Shown here in pieces: positions 1 through 7,920 of a DNA stretch of 25,480 bases. Made by a program: the position numbers and the translations under genes. The notes under the pieces were generated by a model that saw only the letters and a program-made list of their open reading frames with translations, did no database searches and was not told the origin of the DNA. Each line of letters starts with the position of its first letter. Position 1 is the stretch's first letter. Where the stretch lies: the NCBI GenBank assembly GCA_023248915.1, contig JAHFDQ010000008.1, positions 1 to 25,480 on the forward strand, in the 5' to 3' direction. Source of the DNA: Archangiaceae bacterium (GTDB lineage Bacteria > Myxococcota > Myxococcia > Myxococcales > Myxococcaceae).

Positions 1-182
1 GCGACCGCCGCCTCGTCGCGCAGGTCGAGCGACGCGTGGGTGACGCCGAGGGCCTTGCCGAGCGCCTGGGCCCTGCCGGCGTCGGCGTCGACGACTTCGA
101 CGGCTTTGGCGCCCTTGGCCTGGACCAGGTCGTAGGCGATGGCACTGCCCATCTTCCCCGCACCGAGAACGAGCATTCGCAT
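1..182 (-). CDS. Lysine/saccharopine-dehydrogenase-like oxidoreductase, N-terminal part
   Basis: Only the first 60 or so codons are inside the window; the gene runs off the left edge. Reading leftward from the ATG at 182, the protein begins MRMLVLGAGKMGSAIAYDL, a Rossmann nucleotide-binding start (GxGxMG) followed by an acidic residue after the second strand (VVDAD), which favours NAD(H). This opening is typical of the saccharopine dehydrogenase/lysine 6-dehydrogenase family. A second in-frame ATG lies at 176; neither has a good Shine-Dalgarno sequence. It is divergent from an aldehyde dehydrogenase with about 51 bases between the starts. In lysine catabolism, lysine 6-dehydrogenase makes piperideine-6-carboxylate, which an ALDH then oxidises to 2-aminoadipate, so the pairing suggests that role. 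The family call is fairly safe; the substrate is inference. Confidence 0.7.
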   Translation of the reverse strand, partial: MRMLVLGAGKMGSAIAYDLVQAKGAKAVEVVDADAGRAQALGKALGVTHASLDLRDEAAV

Positions 183-233
183 GGCGGGGAATCTACCCGC
201 TCGTGTATGGATGGCGAACCCAAAGAGGACTTC

Positions 234-1823
234 ATGTCGACTGCCCTGCCCACGCGTCCCTGCCCTGAAGGTTACGGTCCCACCCTCGTCGCCCACGCCT
301 TCATCGGCGGAGAGTGGCGAGAGCAGGGTTCGGGCGGCGTCTTCGAGCGACGCAACCCGTCGAATCGCGCCGACCTGGTGGCGGTGGCTCCGCTGTGCGG
401 CGCGGCCGACGTGGCCCAGGCCTGCGCCGCGGCGCGAAGGGCCTGGCCGTCCTGGGCCGCGACGCCGGCTCCCCGGCGGGGCGCCATCGTGGGCCGGCTG
501 GCCGAGCTGTTGCGGCAGCGGAAGGAAACGCTGGCGAGGTTCGTCACGCGCGAGATTGGCAAGCCGCTGCGGGAAGCGCGGGGCAGCGTTCAGGAAGCCA
601 TCGACACCGCCGAGTTCTTCCAGAGCGAGGGGCGCAGGCTGTACGGCCAGACGGTGCCGTCCGAGCTGCCGTTGAAGCAGCTCTACACGTTCCGCCGGCC
701 GCTGGGCGTCGTCGGCGCCATCAGTGCGGGCAACTTCCCCATCGCGGTGCCGAGCTGGAAGCTGGTGCCGGCCCTCTTGTGCGGGAACACCGCGGTGTGG
801 AAGGCGTCGGACGACACCCCGGGCATCGCCACCCTCTTTGCCCGGCTGTGGGAAGAGGCGGGCCTGCCGCCGGGGGTTCTGAACCTGGTGCACGGCGCCG
901 GCAAGGGGGGCGCGGGCGAGGCGCTGGTCGACGCGGTGCGTACCGGGGGCGTCGACAAGATTTCGTTCACCGGGTCGACCGAGGTGGGGCGGCACATCGG
1001 CGAAGTCTCGGGCCGGGCGCTGCAGGTGCCGTCGCTCGAGCTGGGGGGGAAGAATCCGCTAGTGGTGATGGCCGACGCGAACCTCGACGCCGCGGTGGAA
1101 GGGGCGCTCTGGGCCTCGTTCGGCACCGGCGGGCAGCGCTGCACCAGCGCCGGCAACATTGTCCTCGACAGGCCCATCGCCGCGGAGTTCCGGCGCCGCT
1201 TCGTCGCGGCGGCCCGGGCGCTGAAGGTGGGCGACCCGTCGCGCGACGAGACGGTGTTCTACGGGCCGATGATGAACGAGCGCTTCCTGAAGGGTTGGCT
1301 GGCCCAGCGCGAGGTGGGGCTGGCCGAGGGCGCCACGCTGGCCCTCGACGGAAGCCGGCTGGCGCCCGACTCGGGGTGGTTCGTCGGCCCGCGCATCTTC
1401 GACGGTGTTCGCATCGACATGCGCATCGCCCAAGAGGAGTGCTTCGGCCCCACCGTCAACCTCGTCGAGGTCGACGGCTTCGACGAGGCCCTGCGGGTGG
1501 CGAACGGCACGCCCTACGGGCTCTCGAGCGCCGTCTACACGCGCAACGCGCAGTGGATGCTGCGCTTCCAGACCGACATTCGCGCCGGCATGTGCAGCAT
1601 CAACAACTCGACCACCGGCGCCGAGGCGCACCTGCCGTTCGGGGGCAACGGGTGGAGCGGAAACGGCACCCGCGAGTCAGGAATCTGGGTGCTGGACGCG
1701 TACACCCGTTGGCAGGCGGTGAACGTCGACCTCTCCGACTCGCTCCAGTTGGCGCAGATAGACACGGCCGCCGAGGGGGCGAAGCGGGGGCTGGACTGGG
1801 CCGCCCTCGCGCCGAAGGGGTAG
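234..1823 (+). CDS. NAD(P)-dependent aldehyde dehydrogenase, probably semialdehyde/P6C type
   Basis: The 529-residue product is a full-length ALDH-superfamily enzyme that oxidises an aldehyde to a carboxylate in the cytoplasm. The two catalytic residues are visible and canonically spaced: the general base E269 in SLELGGKNP and the nucleophile C303 in GGQRCTSAG. The cofactor-binding FTGSTEVG motif and the C-terminal PFGGNGWSGNG segment are present. I chose the ATG at 234 because AGAGGA stands four bases before it and the family N-terminus (AFIGGEW) follows about 25 residues later; an in-frame ATG at 207 would add nine residues. It diverges from a lysine/saccharopine-dehydrogenase-like gene, which suggests that it is 2-aminoadipate-semialdehyde/piperideine-6-carboxylate dehydrogenase, but the substrate cannot be read from the sequence. 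It converges on the next gene with a seven-base gap. Confidence 0.93.
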   Translation: MSTALPTRPCPEGYGPTLVAHAFIGGEWREQGSGGVFERRNPSNRADLVAVAPLCGAADVAQACAAARRAWPSWAATPAPRRGAIVGRLAELLRQRKETLARFVTREIGKPLREARGSVQEAIDTAEFFQSEGRRLYGQTVPSELPLKQLYTFRRPLGVVGAISAGNFPIAVPSWKLVPALLCGNTAVWKASDDTPGIATLFARLWEEAGLPPGVLNLVHGAGKGGAGEALVDAVRTGGVDKISFTGSTEVGRHIGEVSGRALQVPSLELGGKNPLVVMADANLDAAVEGALWASFGTGGQRCTSAGNIVLDRPIAAEFRRRFVAAARALKVGDPSRDETVFYGPMMNERFLKGWLAQREVGLAEGATLALDGSRLAPDSGWFVGPRIFDGVRIDMRIAQEECFGPTVNLVEVDGFDEALRVANGTPYGLSSAVYTRNAQWMLRFQTDIRAGMCSINNSTTGAEAHLPFGGNGWSGNGTRESGIWVLDAYTRWQAVNVDLSDSLQLAQIDTAAEGAKRGLDWAALAPKG

Positions 1824-1830
1824 CGCGGCG

Positions 1831-2415
1831 CTACTTCAGCACGACGTTGTCGAGCTCTTTGGCCCTGTCGCGCATCAGCTTCAAGAGGTGGTCCCAGCCG
1901 CCCTCTTTCATGATGGGGACAATCTGGTCGTCGCGGATTCCCTTCAGCATCGAGTCTCCCAGCACGGCGACGTCGATGACCTTCCACCCGCCCTTGTTGA
2001 CGAGCTGGTACTTCACCTTCAGCTCCTGCTTCTTCAGGGGGTGGTTGATGAGGATGGTCGAGGCAATCTCGGCCCGGTCGGCCTTCACCGCCGGTTCGTC
2101 GTACAGCACCGTGTCGAGGTTCTCGAAGTCCTTCCGAATCTTCGGGAAGGCAATCTTGGCGAAGAGGGTGTGGAACACCGCGATGAACTCTTTCTTCTGA
2201 GCGTCGGTGCCCTTCGCCCAGTCGTCGCCCAAGAGGAACGCCCCCTGGTCTTCGCCGGCGAAGGCCTTCAGGGCCAGCAGGTCCTTGCCGTACCGGACCG
2301 ACTGAACCACCGTCTTCAGGGGCTTGGAGACGTCGTCCTTGGTGCTGGCCGCGAGCGCGGGGCCGGCCGCGATGCCGAAGAGGACGACGAGCGGGCGAAC
2401 GAGCGACTGGTTCAT
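1831..2415 (-). CDS. MlaC/Ttg2D-like periplasmic phospholipid-binding protein
   Basis: A 194-residue secreted protein. The start at 2415 has AGGAG a few bases upstream, and the N-terminus is a clean Sec signal peptide with an ALA cleavage site at residues 20-22. The mature part (KTVVQSVRYGKDLLALKAF, FHTLFAKIAFPKI, LKVKYQLVNKGGWKVIDVAV, IRDDQIVPIMKEGGWDHLL) follows the MlaC pattern: helices around a hydrophobic cavity, a central sheet with the 'kyrl...g.WkvyDv' stretch, and a final helix. MlaC proteins shuttle phospholipid between the outer-membrane MlaA complex and the inner-membrane MlaFEDB transporter. No mla permease, ATPase or MCE gene is next to it, so here it is an orphan. A start 24 codons upstream (2487) is open but would bury the signal peptide. 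Confidence 0.82.
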   Translation of the reverse strand: MNQSLVRPLVVLFGIAAGPALAASTKDDVSKPLKTVVQSVRYGKDLLALKAFAGEDQGAFLLGDDWAKGTDAQKKEFIAVFHTLFAKIAFPKIRKDFENLDTVLYDEPAVKADRAEIASTILINHPLKKQELKVKYQLVNKGGWKVIDVAVLGDSMLKGIRDDQIVPIMKEGGWDHLLKLMRDRAKELDNVVLK

Positions 2416-2452
2416 GCGAGGCTCCTGCAGGGGAAAACCGGCTGATCCGTGT

Positions 2453-2498
2453 AACCGAACGACCCGGGCCGGGGACAGCAAATTCAATCTGTTCGGTT
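2453..2498. promoter_or_regulatory. 8-bp inverted repeat in the mlaC-like/metK divergent region
   Basis: AACCGAAC at 2453-2460 is matched by its exact reverse complement GTTCGGTT at 2491-2498, with 30 bases between. The right arm ends on the first base of the metK -35 hexamer. This is a candidate pair of regulator half-sites; no regulator is identified. Confidence 0.35.
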
Positions 2499-2527
2499 TG
2501 ACACTCCCTCGAGTGCGCCGCTAGGTT
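2498..2527 (+). promoter_or_regulatory. Sigma-70-type promoter for metK
   Basis: A perfect TTGACA at 2498-2503 is followed after 18 bases by TAGGTT at 2522-2527 (four of six to TATAAT). It lies 45 bases upstream of the metK start codon, and the sequence is AT-rich relative to its surroundings. Confidence 0.6.
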
Positions 2528-2542
2528 CCCCCACCCCTCACT

Positions 2543-2558
2543 GAGCGGCTCACCGCTC
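2543..2558 (+). promoter_or_regulatory. Small hairpin in the metK leader
   Basis: GAGCGG (2543-2548), a CTCA loop and CCGCTC (2553-2558) form a perfect six-pair stem in the predicted 5' leader, 14 bases before the metK ATG. It does not match a SAM riboswitch class that I recognise. It may be incidental or may affect access to the weak ribosome site (TGGA). Confidence 0.25.
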
Positions 2559-2572
2559 CACTCTGGAAATCC

Positions 2573-3751
2573 ATGCCAACCGACTACCTCTTCACCTCTG
2601 AGTCCGTCACCGAAGGCCACCCCGACAAGATCGCCGACCAGATCTCCGACGGCATGGTGGACGCCGTCTTAGAGAAGGACCCGACGGGCCGCGTCGCGGT
2701 CGAGACCCTCGTCAAGACCGGCTTGGCCATCGTGGCGGGCGAGGTCACCACCAACTGCTACGTCGACATTCCGAAGATGGTTCGCGCGACCATCTGCCGC
2801 ATTGGCTACACCCACAGCGACATGGGCTACGACGGCAACACCTGCGGCGTGATGGTGGCCATCGAGGGTCAGTCGCAGGACATCGCCCGCGGCGTGGACA
2901 TCAAGGCCAAGAAGGAACAGGGCGCCGGCGACCAGGGAATGATGTTCGGCTACGCCTGCGACGAGACGCCGGAATTCATGCCGGCGCCCATTCAGTACGC
3001 CCACCTGCTGACCAAGCGCCTCGCCGAGGTACGCCGCGGCAAGCACGGCTGGCTGCGCCCCGACGGCAAGAGCCAGGTCACCGTCGAGTACCGCGACAAC
3101 CGCCCCACCCGCATCGACGCGGTGGTCGTCTCGAGCCAGCACGCGGCCGAGGTCGGTAACAAGAAGATTCACGAGGCGATTCTCGAGGACGTCATCCTCA
3201 AGGCGTTGCCGAAGCGGCTGATGGACCGGAAGACCAAGATCTTCGTCAACCCGACCGGGCGGTTCGTCATCGGCGGCCCGATGGGCGACTCCGGAGTCAC
3301 CGGCCGCAAAATCATCGTCGACACCTACGGCGGCATGGGCCGTCACGGGGGCGGCGCCTTCTCGGGCAAGGACCCGTCGAAGGTCGACCGTTCGGCGGCC
3401 TACATGGGTCGCTATGTGGCGAAGAACGTGGTCGCCGCGGGCCTGGCCCGGCGCTGCGAGGTTCAGGTCTCGTACGCGATCGGCGTGGCCGAGCCGGTCA
3501 GCGTGATGGTCGAGACGTTTGGCACGGCGGTGGTTCCGGAAGAGAAGATTGCCCAGGCGGTGCGTCACGTCTTCGGCATGAAGCCGCGCGAGATCATCGA
3601 GTCCCTGAACCTCTTGCGGCCCATCTACCAGAAGACCGCGGCGTACGGGCACTTCGGGCGCTCCGAGAAGGAGTTCACCTGGGAACGCACCGACAAGAAG
3701 GAAGCGCTGCGCGAGGCCGTCGGAGGCAACTCGCGCCTTCGCGCGGTCTAG
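2573..3751 (+). CDS. metK: S-adenosylmethionine synthetase
   Basis: A 392-residue, full-length MetK, which makes S-adenosylmethionine from methionine and ATP in the cytoplasm and supplies all methylation and polyamine chemistry. The N-terminal TSESVTEGHPDK motif (catalytic H16, metal-binding D18), the first signature GAGDQGMMFGYA from residue 117 and the second signature GGGAFSGKD at 259-267 are all intact, as is the methionine/ATP-binding region. The ATG at 2573 gives the expected MetK N-terminus. The preceding promoter (2498-2527) and a hairpin directly after the stop suggest a single-gene transcript. Confidence 0.98.
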   Translation: MPTDYLFTSESVTEGHPDKIADQISDGMVDAVLEKDPTGRVAVETLVKTGLAIVAGEVTTNCYVDIPKMVRATICRIGYTHSDMGYDGNTCGVMVAIEGQSQDIARGVDIKAKKEQGAGDQGMMFGYACDETPEFMPAPIQYAHLLTKRLAEVRRGKHGWLRPDGKSQVTVEYRDNRPTRIDAVVVSSQHAAEVGNKKIHEAILEDVILKALPKRLMDRKTKIFVNPTGRFVIGGPMGDSGVTGRKIIVDTYGGMGRHGGGAFSGKDPSKVDRSAAYMGRYVAKNVVAAGLARRCEVQVSYAIGVAEPVSVMVETFGTAVVPEEKIAQAVRHVFGMKPREIIESLNLLRPIYQKTAAYGHFGRSEKEFTWERTDKKEALREAVGGNSRLRAV

Positions 3752-3769
3752 CCGCGCACGGTGCGCGGC
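3751..3769 (+). terminator. Hairpin after metK
   Basis: GCCGCGCA (3751-3758), a three-base loop and TGCGCGGC (3762-3769) make a perfect eight-pair stem that begins on the last base of the metK stop codon. No T tract follows, so it is a hairpin-type terminator or an mRNA 3'-end stabiliser rather than a textbook intrinsic terminator. Confidence 0.5.
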
Positions 3770-3836
3770 GCCGGCCGAGCGGTCTCGGGCGCTGCGCTTG
3801 CCGCGCGCCCTCGACGGGCGTAGGACCGCGAGTAGC

Positions 3837-4718
3837 ATGAGGCTCTTCGAGGCGGCGGTGCTGGGGTTGATTCAGGGCATCACCGAGTTCCTCCCCATCA
3901 GCTCGACCGCGCACCTGCGCATCGCCCCCGAGCTGCTCGGCTGGGGCGACCCGGGAGCCGCCTACTCGGCGGTCATCCAGCTCGGCACCGTGGCCGCGGT
4001 GGTCCTCTACTTCGGGCGCGACCTGTGGAAGTTCGCGTTGGCCCTCGCCGTGGGGGTGAGGCAGCGAGCTCCTTTGGCGACGGTCGAGTCGAGGCTCGCG
4101 TGGTTCGTGCTCCTCGGAACCGTACCTATCGGAATCATGGGCCTGCTCTTGAAGAAGAGCATCGAGACCTCCCTTCGCTCGCTCTACGTCATCTCGGCTT
4201 CGCTCATCGTGCTGGGGCTGGTGCTGGCGGCCGTCGAGCGGGTCGCCGCCCACTCTCGCACCGTGCGCGACATGACGCTGAGGGACGGGTTGATCATCGG
4301 GTGCTGGCAAGCCCTGGCGCTGATTCCGGGCTCATCGCGGTCTGGCACCACCCTCACCGGCGGCTTGTTTCTCGGGCTGAAGCGCGAGGACGCGGCCCGC
4401 TACTCGTTCCTCCTGTCGGTGCCGGCGACCGGCCTGGCGGGCCTGTTCGAGCTGAAGCACCTGATGGCCGCCGAGCAGTACGACGTCCCGGCCCTGGTGG
4501 TGGGCACCGGGGTGGCCTTCGGGTCGGGCATCTTGGCGATCGCCGGGCTGCTTCGCTTCTTGCGGACGCGGTCGACGCTGGTGTTCGTCGTGTACCGGGT
4601 GCTGCTCGGGGCGATGCTGCTGGGCCTGCTCCACCAGGGAATCATCCAGCCGAACGCCGGCCTCGAGCGCGGGGCGGCCCACGCGGCGCCCGCTGCACCA
4701 AAAGGCCCGACCGGTTAG
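3837..4718 (+). CDS. uppP: Undecaprenyl-diphosphate phosphatase (BacA/UppP)
   Basis: A 293-residue polytopic membrane protein that dephosphorylates undecaprenyl pyrophosphate to regenerate the lipid carrier for peptidoglycan and surface polysaccharides; overproduction in other bacteria gives bacitracin resistance. Both family motifs are intact: QGITEFLPISSTAH at 13-26 (catalytic glutamate E17) and PGSSRSGTT at 164-172. I chose the ATG at 3837 because the family starts almost directly with this helix; the upstream extension to 3798 adds 13 residues with no family character. The TAG stop is part of the ribosome site of the next gene, nine bases downstream. Residues after about 275 form an Ala/Pro-rich tail beyond the usual end. 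Confidence 0.95.
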   Translation: MRLFEAAVLGLIQGITEFLPISSTAHLRIAPELLGWGDPGAAYSAVIQLGTVAAVVLYFGRDLWKFALALAVGVRQRAPLATVESRLAWFVLLGTVPIGIMGLLLKKSIETSLRSLYVISASLIVLGLVLAAVERVAAHSRTVRDMTLRDGLIIGCWQALALIPGSSRSGTTLTGGLFLGLKREDAARYSFLLSVPATGLAGLFELKHLMAAEQYDVPALVVGTGVAFGSGILAIAGLLRFLRTRSTLVFVVYRVLLGAMLLGLLHQGIIQPNAGLERGAAHAAPAAPKGPTG

Positions 4719-4727
4719 GGAACACCC

Positions 4728-5333
4728 GTGGAACCGCTGTTCCGCCAGATACGCGAGCGCCTCGAGGCGCAGCCGGCCAGGGCGCTCAGCCTGCCGGGCA
4801 TCAGCCTGCGCGAGGCCGCGGTGCTGGCTCCGCTGTTCTTGCGCGGCGGCGAGGTGCACGTCCTGTTCACCCAGAGGCCGAAGACGCTGAGGACGCACGC
4901 CGGGCAGATTTCCTTCCCCGGAGGAACGCGCGACCCGGGCGACCCGACGCCCCTGCACACCGCCCTGCGCGAGACCGAAGAGGAGCTGGGAATTCCCCGC
5001 GGGCGCGTCGAGGTGCTGGGCATGCTCGACGAGCTTCCCACCGTCACCGAGTACCGCATCACCCCGTTCGTGGGCGTCATCCCCGGCGACTTCGCCTACC
5101 GGCCGAACCCCCACGAAATCGAAGAGGTCATCGAGGTGCCGCTCGCGCACCTGCTCGACCCGGCCATCCAGCGGTCCGAGGTCTGGCAGGTCCGGGGGGA
5201 AAACCACGACGTGTACTTCTACGACTTCGGCCCGCACCGAATCTGGGGAGCCACCGCCCGGATTCTGAAGACGTTCCTGCAGCTCGTGGGCGACCTCCCG
5301 GGGCTGTCGCCCGGCATCCGTTCGGCGGGGTAA
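4728..5333 (+). CDS. Nudix hydrolase, CoA pyrophosphatase type
   Basis: A 201-residue Nudix protein. The sequence FTQRPKTLRTHAGQISFPGG (47-66) is the CoA-specific upstream signature (LLTxR...HxGxxxFPGG), and it runs into a Nudix box ending RETEEELGI at 81-89 with the metal-binding glutamates. Relatives (NudL, NUDT7 and NUDT8) split CoA and acyl-CoA into phosphopantetheine and 3',5'-ADP. Translation starts at a GTG (4728), with TAGGG overlapping the uppP stop codon as the ribosome site, so it is probably co-translated with uppP. An in-frame length of about 200 residues is normal for the family. The functional link to uppP is not obvious and may be only positional. Confidence 0.9.
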   Translation: MEPLFRQIRERLEAQPARALSLPGISLREAAVLAPLFLRGGEVHVLFTQRPKTLRTHAGQISFPGGTRDPGDPTPLHTALRETEEELGIPRGRVEVLGMLDELPTVTEYRITPFVGVIPGDFAYRPNPHEIEEVIEVPLAHLLDPAIQRSEVWQVRGENHDVYFYDFGPHRIWGATARILKTFLQLVGDLPGLSPGIRSAG

Positions 5334-5344
5334 GCTTCCGGCCG

Positions 5345-5365
5345 GCCAGCGCAACTTCCGCTGGC
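5345..5365 (+). terminator. Hairpin between the Nudix gene and manC
   Basis: GCCAGCG (5345-5351), a seven-base loop and CGCTGGC (5359-5365) form a perfect seven-pair stem 12 bases after the Nudix stop. It is followed by ATCTTC, a weak T-containing stretch. It could end the uppP-Nudix transcript or lie in the manC leader. Confidence 0.4.
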
Positions 5366-5399
5366 ATCTTCGGTGACTTCGCCTAGGGTTCAGCCGCGC

Positions 5400-6500
5400 A
5401 TGAGCCCCAAGCACGACACCTCGAAAACGCCGGCCCGCAAGCTGTACCCCGTCATCATGGCCGGAGGGGCGGGCACCCGGTTCTGGCCGCTCTCGCGGCG
5501 CTCACGCCCGAAGCAGTTCCTGCCGCTGGCCTCGTCTCGCCCCCTCGTCACCGAGACGGCCGAGCGCCTGTCGGGCCTGGCCGTCCCCAAAGACTTGTAC
5601 GTCGTCTGCGGCAAGGCGCACGTGCAGTCGGTGCTCCGCATGGTGAAGGGGCTCGCTCGCGCCCACGTGCTGGTAGAGCCGGTGGCGCGGAACACGGCTC
5701 CCGCCATCGCCCTGGCGACCGCGCAGGTGGCGCACCACGACCCGAAGGGCATCATCGCCGTCCTCCCGTCCGACCAGCACGTCTCGGACGTCGCCGGCTT
5801 CCAGACCGCGCTGGCCGAGGCGGCGGCGGTGGCCGAGCAGGGCTGCATCGTCACCCTGGGCATCAAGCCCACGCGCCCCGAGACCGGCTACGGCTACATC
5901 CGGGTCGGCGAACCCTTCACCGGCACCGCCCGACGGGTGCAGGCCTTCGTCGAGAAGCCGAACGGGCAGACGGCGATGGCCTACTTCGCCTCGGGCGACT
6001 ACCTGTGGAACGCGGGTATCTTCGTGTTCCGCGCCGACGTCATGCTCGACGCCTTCAAGGCGCACATGCCGGCGCTCGAGGTGGGCCTCAGGCAGATTCG
6101 CGCCGCTATCGGGACGCGCGGCTACGCGAAGGCGCTGGCCAAGGTGTTTCCCACCCTGCCGGCCATTTCCATCGACTACGGCGTCGCCGAGCGGGCGGAG
6201 AACATCGCCGTGGTGCCCGGCGACTTCGGCTGGTCGGACGTCGGGTCGTTCAACGCCCTGCCCGAGGTGCGCGAAGCCGACGCGCGGGGCAACGTGGTGA
6301 CGGGCAGCGCGGCGGTGCTGGTCGACTGCGAAGGGTGCGTGGTGGTGCCCGGCAAGCGGCCGCTCGCGGTGGTGGGAATGAACGACGTGGTGGTGGTGGA
6401 CGCGGGCGACGCGGTGCTGGTGTTGCCGAAGGCCCGAAGCCAGGACGTTCGCAAGGTGGTGGACGAGCTGCAGGCGCGCGGGCTCGAGCGGTACCTCTAG
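5400..6500 (+). CDS. manC: Mannose-1-phosphate guanylyltransferase
   Basis: A 366-residue nucleotidyltransferase making GDP-mannose from GTP and mannose 1-phosphate. The pyrophosphorylase signature GGAGTRFWPLSRRSRPKQF begins at residue 22, the NTP-binding PSDQHV segment is present, and FVEKP at 183-187 is the sugar-binding motif shared by ManC/AlgA/RfbM. WNAGIFVFR and the GDFGWSDVGSF segment also match. It is the single-function short form and lacks the C-terminal phosphomannose isomerase domain. I prefer the ATG at 5400, preceded by TAGGG, over the GTG at 5373. The next gene, 20 bases downstream, encodes the enzyme that makes its substrate, so the two form an operon for GDP-mannose-derived glycans. 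Confidence 0.95.
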   Translation: MSPKHDTSKTPARKLYPVIMAGGAGTRFWPLSRRSRPKQFLPLASSRPLVTETAERLSGLAVPKDLYVVCGKAHVQSVLRMVKGLARAHVLVEPVARNTAPAIALATAQVAHHDPKGIIAVLPSDQHVSDVAGFQTALAEAAAVAEQGCIVTLGIKPTRPETGYGYIRVGEPFTGTARRVQAFVEKPNGQTAMAYFASGDYLWNAGIFVFRADVMLDAFKAHMPALEVGLRQIRAAIGTRGYAKALAKVFPTLPAISIDYGVAERAENIAVVPGDFGWSDVGSFNALPEVREADARGNVVTGSAAVLVDCEGCVVVPGKRPLAVVGMNDVVVVDAGDAVLVLPKARSQDVRKVVDELQARGLERYL

Positions 6501-6520
6501 AAAGACGTCAGGGAGTGGCC

Positions 6521-7888
6521 ATGAATCCGCACATCTTTCGCGAGTACGACATCCGCGGGCTGGTCGACAAGGACTTGACCGAGGACGTGGTCGAGCTGCT
6601 CGGCAAGGGCCTGGGCACCACGGTGAAGCGGGCCGGCGGCCGCACCGTTGCCCTCGGGCGCGACTGCCGCGAGAGCTCGACCCGCTTCCGCGAGGCGATG
6701 TGCCAGGGGCTGACCTCGACCGGCGTGGACGTGGTGGACATCGGCGTGGGCCCGACGCCGCTCACCTACTTCGCCGCCAACACCTTGCCGGTGGACGGGC
6801 TGGCGATGATTACCGGCAGCCACAACCCGCCCGAGTACAACGGCTTCAAGACGGGCGTGGGGAAGACCACCTTCCACGGCGCCGAGATTCAGGCGCTGCG
6901 AAAGCTCATCGAAGCGGGCGACTTCGAGAAGGGCCGGCCCGGCAAGGTGTCCGAGTTCGACATCGTCACGCCGTACAACCACTTCATCCGGCAGACGGTG
7001 AAGGTGGGCAGGAAGGGCATGCGCATCGTCATCGACGCCGGCAACGGCGTGGGCGGAGCGGTCGCGGTGCCGCTGTTCCGTTCGATGGGCTTCGACGTGG
7101 TGCCGCTTTACTGCGAGATGGACGCGCGCTTCCCCAACCACCACCCCGACCCGACGGTGCTGGACAACCTGAAAGACTTGGTCGCCGCGGTGAAGCGCGA
7201 AAAGGCCGAGGTGGGCATTGCCTACGACGGCGACGCCGACCGGCTGGGGGTCATCGACGACGCCGGCAACGTGCTCTGGGGCGACCAGACGTTGATTCTG
7301 TTGTCGCGGTACGTGCTGAAGGACGCGCCCGGCGCCGCCATCGTCGGCGAAGTGAAGTGCTCGTATACGCTCTACGACGACATCAAGGCCCACGGCGGCC
7401 GGCCCATCATGTGGAAGGCGGGCCACTCGCTCCTCAAGGCCAAGATGAAGGAAGAGCACGCCGAGCTGGCCGGAGAGATGAGCGGCCACATCTTCTTCAA
7501 GAACCGGTACTTCGGCTTCGACGACGCCGTCTACTCGTCGGCCCGGTTGCTGGAAATCCTCACCCACGAGAAGCGGAAGCTGTCCGAGCTCTTGGCCGAC
7601 GTGCCGAAGACGTTCGCCTCGCCCGAGCTGCGGGTGGACACGGTCGAGGAGAAGAAGTTCGAGATAGTCAAGCGCGCCACCCTGGCGCTGCGGAGGGCCG
7701 GCCACTCGATTGTCGACGTCGACGGCGTGCGGGTGACGTTCCCCGACGGCTGGGGGCTGATTCGGGCCACGAACACCCAGCCGATTCTGGTGCTGCGCTT
7801 CGAGGCCAAGACGCGCGAGCGCCTGGCCGAGATTCAGAAGCTCATCGAGGGGACGGTCGAGCGGGTGAAGCGCGAAGTCGGAGCCTGA
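6521..7888 (+). CDS. manB: Phosphomannomutase/phosphoglucomutase
   Basis: A 455-residue alpha-D-phosphohexomutase that interconverts hexose 6-phosphate and hexose 1-phosphate through a phosphoserine. The active-site loop TGSHNPPEYNGFK puts the phosphoserine at S100, the Mg-binding loop DGDADR is at 236-241, the sugar-binding GEMSGHIFF loop follows, and the phosphate-binding ATNTQP stretch lies near the C-terminus. The overall pattern is closest to AlgC-type dual phosphomannomutase/phosphoglucomutases. The usual TASHNP is TGSHNP here, a common variant. A GGGAG ribosome site stands five bases before the ATG. Being directly downstream of manC, it supplies mannose 1-phosphate. Whether it also serves glucose cannot be decided from sequence. 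Confidence 0.95.
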   Translation: MNPHIFREYDIRGLVDKDLTEDVVELLGKGLGTTVKRAGGRTVALGRDCRESSTRFREAMCQGLTSTGVDVVDIGVGPTPLTYFAANTLPVDGLAMITGSHNPPEYNGFKTGVGKTTFHGAEIQALRKLIEAGDFEKGRPGKVSEFDIVTPYNHFIRQTVKVGRKGMRIVIDAGNGVGGAVAVPLFRSMGFDVVPLYCEMDARFPNHHPDPTVLDNLKDLVAAVKREKAEVGIAYDGDADRLGVIDDAGNVLWGDQTLILLSRYVLKDAPGAAIVGEVKCSYTLYDDIKAHGGRPIMWKAGHSLLKAKMKEEHAELAGEMSGHIFFKNRYFGFDDAVYSSARLLEILTHEKRKLSELLADVPKTFASPELRVDTVEEKKFEIVKRATLALRRAGHSIVDVDGVRVTFPDGWGLIRATNTQPILVLRFEAKTRERLAEIQKLIEGTVERVKREVGA

Positions 7889-7890
7889 AG

Positions 7891-7920
7891 GGCCCTTCGC
7901 GCCGGCGGCGAGCCGGGGCC
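7891..7920. terminator. Weak hairpin in the convergent gap after manB
   Basis: CCGGC (7902-7906) and GCCGG (7912-7916) pair, with outer GGCC blocks at 7891-7894 and 7917-7920. The region lies between two convergent genes 31 bases apart, so a two-way terminator is plausible, but the stem is interrupted. Confidence 0.25.

Noticed and set aside
2528..2572. SAM-type riboswitch before metK
   Set aside because: Only one six-pair hairpin is present in about 45 bases of leader, and it does not match the riboswitch patterns that I know.
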